Positions 34,158-64,000 of a stretch of DNA of 64,000 nucleotides are shown here, in pieces. Under the pieces are notes generated by a model, which saw only the letters and a program-made list of their open reading frames with translations, was not told where the DNA came from and searched no databases. The position numbers were made by a program, and so were the translations under genes. The stretch's first letter is position 1; every line of letters starts with the position of its first letter. Origin of the DNA: Tachypleus tridentatus (Eukaryota; Arthropoda; Merostomata; Xiphosura; Limulidae); NCBI RefSeq assembly GCF_004210375.1, contig NC_134831.1:1736001-1800000 (forward strand), given 5' to 3'.

Positions 34158-37100
34158 AGTTCCTGGAGAGTTGAAATAATTGAAAATAGTACAAATCTGA
34201 AACCTTAATTTAATTAGTTGATTATTTTCATGAATTATGATACAAAATGATTTAACTTAAACAAACTTGGATCAATCTAAAATAATGATATACCCTAAAT
34301 GGTAATATTTCAATCACAGAATAACTTTTATGTTTGTAAATGGCCACATGTAGCAAGATATGATAAACACTAGGCTTAAATTTCCATACCTATTTTGATA
34401 TCTTATGATACAATTACAAATATCTATCAACAGAGTTCAGAATATTGAACTATGTTAACTCAATAAATTTTCCCTAATAAATAGTTTTTTTTAAATGAAC
34501 AACTTCCAAGCCTGAATATCAATAACCAAAGAATGTTTCTTTGCATTTCTTTATGTAAATATAATTTATTTTAAGATGCAGACTATTAATTGGATATGTT
34601 TTTCTTTATGTTACCCATGCCAACATTTACTTGGTCATTTGTCAACAGACAAAAGCTCTTCAAAACATAGAGGAGTAAACCTAGGCAGTTGAGGTTAAGA
34701 AATATTTGTTTTGTTAAGCGTAATAAGAAACTGAAACAAACTGAAGTGAAATGCATATTGTGAAATGATGTAGCAACACCTCAAGGATCTTGCCAAAGTT
34801 TTATTCTACTTGAATAAAATCCACAGAGTGAATCCTTTGATCACTATTTCTTATAACCCTCTATTAAGTAAACTACAGTTTATCTCACTGTAGACAAATA
34901 CAACATGGTTACTCAAATGTCTTTTTCCCTCCCTTATCAAAAGTTTTGCAATTTGGTGAAAATACCAACACAAAACTAGTCATATTTCCAGAGTCTGCAC
35001 ATTATTTTGACTTGTTTTGGAAAGCTTCATTAATTTTGAATAAGGGGGGAAAAAGAGTTACTTAAAGTTGTGAAAGAGAGACCTACAAACAACAACAACA
35101 AAATACTATAGCAAGAATAACCCTAGTTGCTTTTCAAAAGAGCAACACAATTATCTTTGGAATGGACACTGTACCAAACATTACAAAAACTCAGATTGAC
35201 TTGCAAATTCAAGAATGATTTAAAGATCATATTTTAAATACAAACAAGTGTGTAAAACAAGAAGAGACCAGAGTAAGTGAACTATCTTTTGTGTCTGTTA
35301 CATTTATCTATAGACACAATAATAGTACAAAAGTAATCAGTTGAATACAATTGAAAAGGCAGCCCTTCCCTCATTTTCAGTTGCATCAAAGTCTGATATT
35401 CAAAACAATGAAATATAAAGCAATACGTTTGTTTACATATTTTTTATTACATTCTGTTCAGAAGATGTGGTTAATGGTTTTAAAATACAACACAATACAA
35501 TACTGAAACATCACTGTACTTGCTAATTCATGAAAACTAAAATTATTACTAGCTACACACTTGAAATTTTTGAAAGAAACAATTTAAAATACAAAATAAG
35601 TAAAAATAAAACAAAAAGTAAGAATCACAAGTAAGAACCAAATGTACCCAATGATTGGTAATGCCTTTCCAAAGTTACTGTTAGAATGAAAACAGAACAC
35701 ATTGTAATATACTGTAACAGTAAATATGCAAATTATAATGAAAAATAGCATTTTTAAGAAACAACTGGGAAAGGAATGTGTTAAGAATTTTAAAAGCTAT
35801 CAGGAGTCTAAGTGAATTTTGCAAAACTAATGGAAGAGAAAGGTATATTAAGGTTAATGTGTGTGTATACAAGTTCGTCCCCAAACCATACATAGTGAAC
35901 CCTGAAGAACTATATTCTATTATACAACATTAAATCACATAGGAAATATTTTTCTAAATAAAGTATTATACATATATATCATTTAATAACAGCCAAGGAA
36001 ATTTAGGTACCTTATCACACATGCTGAAATTTATCAAAATCATATGTTTTAACTAATTTAAGAAATATTTCTAGAAAGGATGACACTTTAATTTGATTAC
36101 AAAGTTCACAGTACTTGTTTGGGAAGAATGTTACAATACCTTTTTCTTAATGTATAATCTTTATTTTATTTTGTTTCATGATAAACAAGTATACTTAAAA
36201 AGTTTGTCTTCTAAAGTATACAGACTACAAAAAACTTGTGTTTATTACAGGTTCAGTATGGTATTAAAGTTCAAAAACAGTGTCAATATCACCTATAAAT
36301 AAACGTTGGTAGATATTTTGGTTAAACAATGTAGTAGTCTAGAACAAAACAATTATATTTTGATTTTAAAAAATAATTTGAAGGTATGTATAAGTACAGA
36401 AAATTAAATTTGACAATTTTTTTTTTTTTTAAACCTAAATATTACCAGTAAATTGTTTTGGAGGGTGGGTATTAATAACTGCTCACAGAAGAGAAAAAAA
36501 TATACTGTTTAGCCACATGTAAGAAATTTTTGTACACACACACACATATATATGGTCTATTGAACTTTTAAGAATATACAACTATACACATTACCATAAC
36601 CTTTAACGACTATATACCAACAAAAGTACTGTACAAAAAAACATAACTTGTGTTTGTAGAACTTATTCCTAATAAATTCTACATTTGTTTTCCATGTAAA
36701 ATCCAACTTTCTTCTTGAAATGCTTTATCTTCTAAGTAAATCTGTTAAATAACAACTTGAAAGACAAAATTACAACTGATCACAATTGTTTTAATTCCCC
36801 TCACAAAATTTCCATTTTTTATCACTTAAAACTGATCCCTGGAGAAGAGAAGGAAAAAAACACAAAAAACAACCTTAACAACATGCACATTTTATGAAAC
36901 ATTCTAAACAGGGTTCACTGAAAATGTTCCTTAACCAAAAGTAAAATTATATACAAATTAATTAAACATTTCATTCAGTAACAATGAATTTCACATTTGT
37001 AAGCTAGCCTTTACATCTGAAGAAAAAAGATCAAAATTATTCAATATTAACTTCCATATTTTAATACAAGTGTTCAGTAATTAGACTGAAGATATTTTCA

Positions 37101-38074
37101 TTGTGATGAACTACCTTGCAAAGAAAGAATAAATGATATAGAAAATAAACTTTTCAGCATCATCTGAGTAACCTGACATTATGTTTTTAATCTGTTTTAT
37201 CCTTTGTTATAGTCATGTAGTTACACTTTCATTTGAAGACAGTGACTAATCACCAACTTTGTCATAACCATACATACGCATTTAACCCAGTCTGTCATAT
37301 TTTATGTGAACAGAATTTGTAAGATATTGCATGTACCTATGTCCAGTGGTATTCCAAAAAAGTCATTTGCACACATGCATATAACCCATACCAATTAAGT
37401 GGTCAACTTACCTGACATGGATCAATCAATGGTCTACAGTAAAACCTTTGAAGCAAAAATATCTATGTCAAAGTTCATCACACTCATGGAGTGACTCATT
37501 TTTTTGACAAGAAGTTACACACTGTGAAAAGCTTACACAAGTATCTGAGTGAATTTTCCTTTCCACAAAAAAAGAGAATATTTAGGTTTGTATGCAGACA
37601 GTAATGAATGTGTAGTGAAAACATTAGTAACTTCTTTCACAGAGTGCAACTTTAGTTTTTATAAACTGAAAACCTTTATGAGTAAAGTCAGGATTTTCAC
37701 ATAGCTCAGTAGCCATTAATGGAAGCTTCTATTCTCAGTTGAACACACCCACACACAATAAATGAAACAAACAAAATTTTGTGCACTCATCAAGACATAA
37801 TTGTAATATCACCACCACAGCTTTGTTCTCAAGATAAAGCTGTTTATTTCTGTTACAGTTTGTACTGCAATTATATTTTATCTGAAAAATCTCTTAGTCA
37901 TTTGTCTGTACAAAACAAAATAACACAGGCCATTAGGTATAATTTAGTTTTTTTAGTCTAACAAAACAAACTCTTTCAGCCATTCAGCAAGGATGACAGA
38001 CATCAAATTTTAATTTATTCAAATCAAGTTAAACCACAAAAGTACTTCTGAAAAGCACATTTAAAAAAAAATAT

Positions 38075-38080
38075 TTTATT
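38075..38080 (-). other. Candidate polyadenylation signal for FAS
   Basis: AATAAA on the minus strand, about 220 bases after the FAS stop. Others occur further on (for example 37843-37848), so the true 3' end is not fixed by sequence. Confidence 0.25.
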
Positions 38081-38301
38081 GAAGAAATTATTAAGTAGAT
38101 TTGTAAAATTAAATGCATGATAACAGTTATATTAACTTGCAACAAACTCAAGAACCACAAGACAACTGGAAGGAGTGTTCTAATTACACGTGGAAAAGAA
38201 CACCTTTATGTCATTTATAACACAAAAGACTGGTGGATAAATCTGAAGTTTTCAATACTACTGGGATTAAAATATTTAGACACTATTCAAAAAAGACGTT
38301 T

Positions 38302-63141
<24,840 letters not shown>

Positions 63142-64000
63142 CTAAAGGAAAGAAAATTAAGGTCTCACAACACAACACATGCACAGGAATATTATAACAG
63201 TTTGAAAAAAATCAAAGTAGTCCCTAAGCTTTGGGAATTCTTCGGATGTAAGTTAATAGTAGTAGTACAAATTACGGATAAAAGAAAAATTTCTAGAAAC
63301 TCAAACAATAATACTACCTCAATATCAAAATTATCTTATTAAGTTTTAAATGGGTTACAGAAAAAATTAAGATTCAAATACAGTGCTATATGATTGTGAT
63401 ATACCAATATACTATGTGACTCCATCTTCTCATAGTATTATATTTATTCTGAATACACATACTTTTCACATAATATGTTGTCAATAAAACTATTCATCTT
63501 AGTTCATATCATCTTTGTTTCTTTATTATTCTAGAAGTAGATAATACTTGTTACCACCCTTAAAGGACATTGCTTAATGCAGCCTTGTGTAAAGAGGTTG
63601 ATAGCAGTGTCACTGTTAAGGGACACAAATGACCAGCAACACGGTAATACAGTAAATGAACAGTTTCTATAAAGAATCCAAGAAACCTTAGGTTTGGCAG
63701 CATGATCTGATTGAATGTAGTCTATAGATTTGTTACCAGAGGTCAGTCCAGTGTCCAACAAAAATGACTATGAAACATCAGTAAACTGCCACTACACCCA
63801 TGTTTAGTTATTTCATTAAACATCAACTTAAAAAAAAAAAAGAAAGAAAGAAATAGATTTAGTACTATTTCACAATGAATATCTTGAGCTAACCTACTAT
63901 TATTCAATAGATCTATCCAATGAAGCTTAAGCTTATATTCAGTTCACCTAAATATACATTGGAGGGGTTAGAAAAAAAAGTAATTTTAGGATTATGAGAG
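63142..64000 (-). other. FASN: FAS intron continuing beyond the window
   Basis: The acceptor for the 62687-63141 exon abuts it, and the exon starts mid-codon. No KS-like coding (for example the GTGTKVGDP or NMGH blocks) is found up to 64000. Confidence 0.85.

Larger units (their letters stand above)
26277..38301. other. 12-kb spacer between convergent nudE and FAS (includes both 3' UTRs)
   Basis: Follows the nudE stop and precedes (on the minus strand) the FAS stop. I read through both strands and found no run with recognisable protein similarity; ORFs are short and AT-rich. Identified content is SINE pieces at 30027-30077, 30161-30416, 31953-32078 and 34060-34157. UTR ends cannot be fixed. 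Confidence 0.6.

Noticed and set aside
30749..34159. Cluster of 60-86 codon ORFs on both strands in the spacer
   Set aside because: All are AT-rich with low-complexity composition, no recognisable motif and no consistent splice structure. One overlaps a SINE.
63531..63761. Minus-strand ORF of 76 codons upstream of the first FAS exon, considered as a KS exon
   Set aside because: None of the KS blocks expected there are present, and no donor is in the phase needed for the 63141 acceptor.

Overview
This is a window of animal nuclear DNA. It is AT-rich, and its genes are split into small exons with GT..AG introns. It carries tRNA-derived SINEs, a decayed LINE and several minisatellites. Two protein-coding genes can be read through splicing, and they point tail to tail. 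The SINE families look like ones I recall from horseshoe crab (Limulus/Tachypleus) genomes. A chelicerate, probably a horseshoe crab, is therefore my best guess; that is inference from memory and was not tested by a search.

Layout. Positions 1-26,276 (+ strand) hold a NudE/NDE1/NDEL1-family gene, the dynein and LIS1 adaptor. Eight coding exons are visible (295 codons plus stop) and every exon junction keeps frame. The first coding exon lies outside the window or was not recognised. A 13.9-kb intron (3,145-17,018) holds most of the repeats: minisatellites with 41-, 56- and 48-bp units, a 116-bp duplication, a fold-back element and many SINEs. Smaller introns hold a CR1-like LINE remnant and a 91-bp tandem repeat. 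Positions 26,277-38,301 hold no recognisable gene, only SINE copies and presumably both 3' UTRs. Positions 38,302-63,141 (- strand) hold an animal type I fatty acid synthase, read through 22 exons from the C-terminal end of the ketosynthase to the stop codon after the thioesterase (2,173 codons plus stop). The domain order is end of KS, linker, MAT, DH, pseudo-methyltransferase, pseudo-KR, ER, KR, ACP, TE. The rest of the KS lies beyond position 64,000.

The two genes have no obvious functional link. NudE acts with LIS1 and cytoplasmic dynein in nuclear and organelle transport and mitosis. FAS makes palmitate from acetyl-CoA, malonyl-CoA and NADPH in the cytosol. All catalytic residues I could locate in the FAS (MAT Ser/His, DH His, KR Ser/Tyr, ACP Ser, TE Ser/Asp/His) are present, and there is no frameshift or in-frame stop, so it looks like a working gene.

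No bacterial-type system, CRISPR array, viral gene or gene cluster of unknown function is seen. The less ordinary content is in the repeats: a 48-bp minisatellite with a higher-order duplication of about 480 bp, inverted and nested SINE pairs, a repeated 77-bp module in two FAS introns, and a fold-back element with a solo relative.
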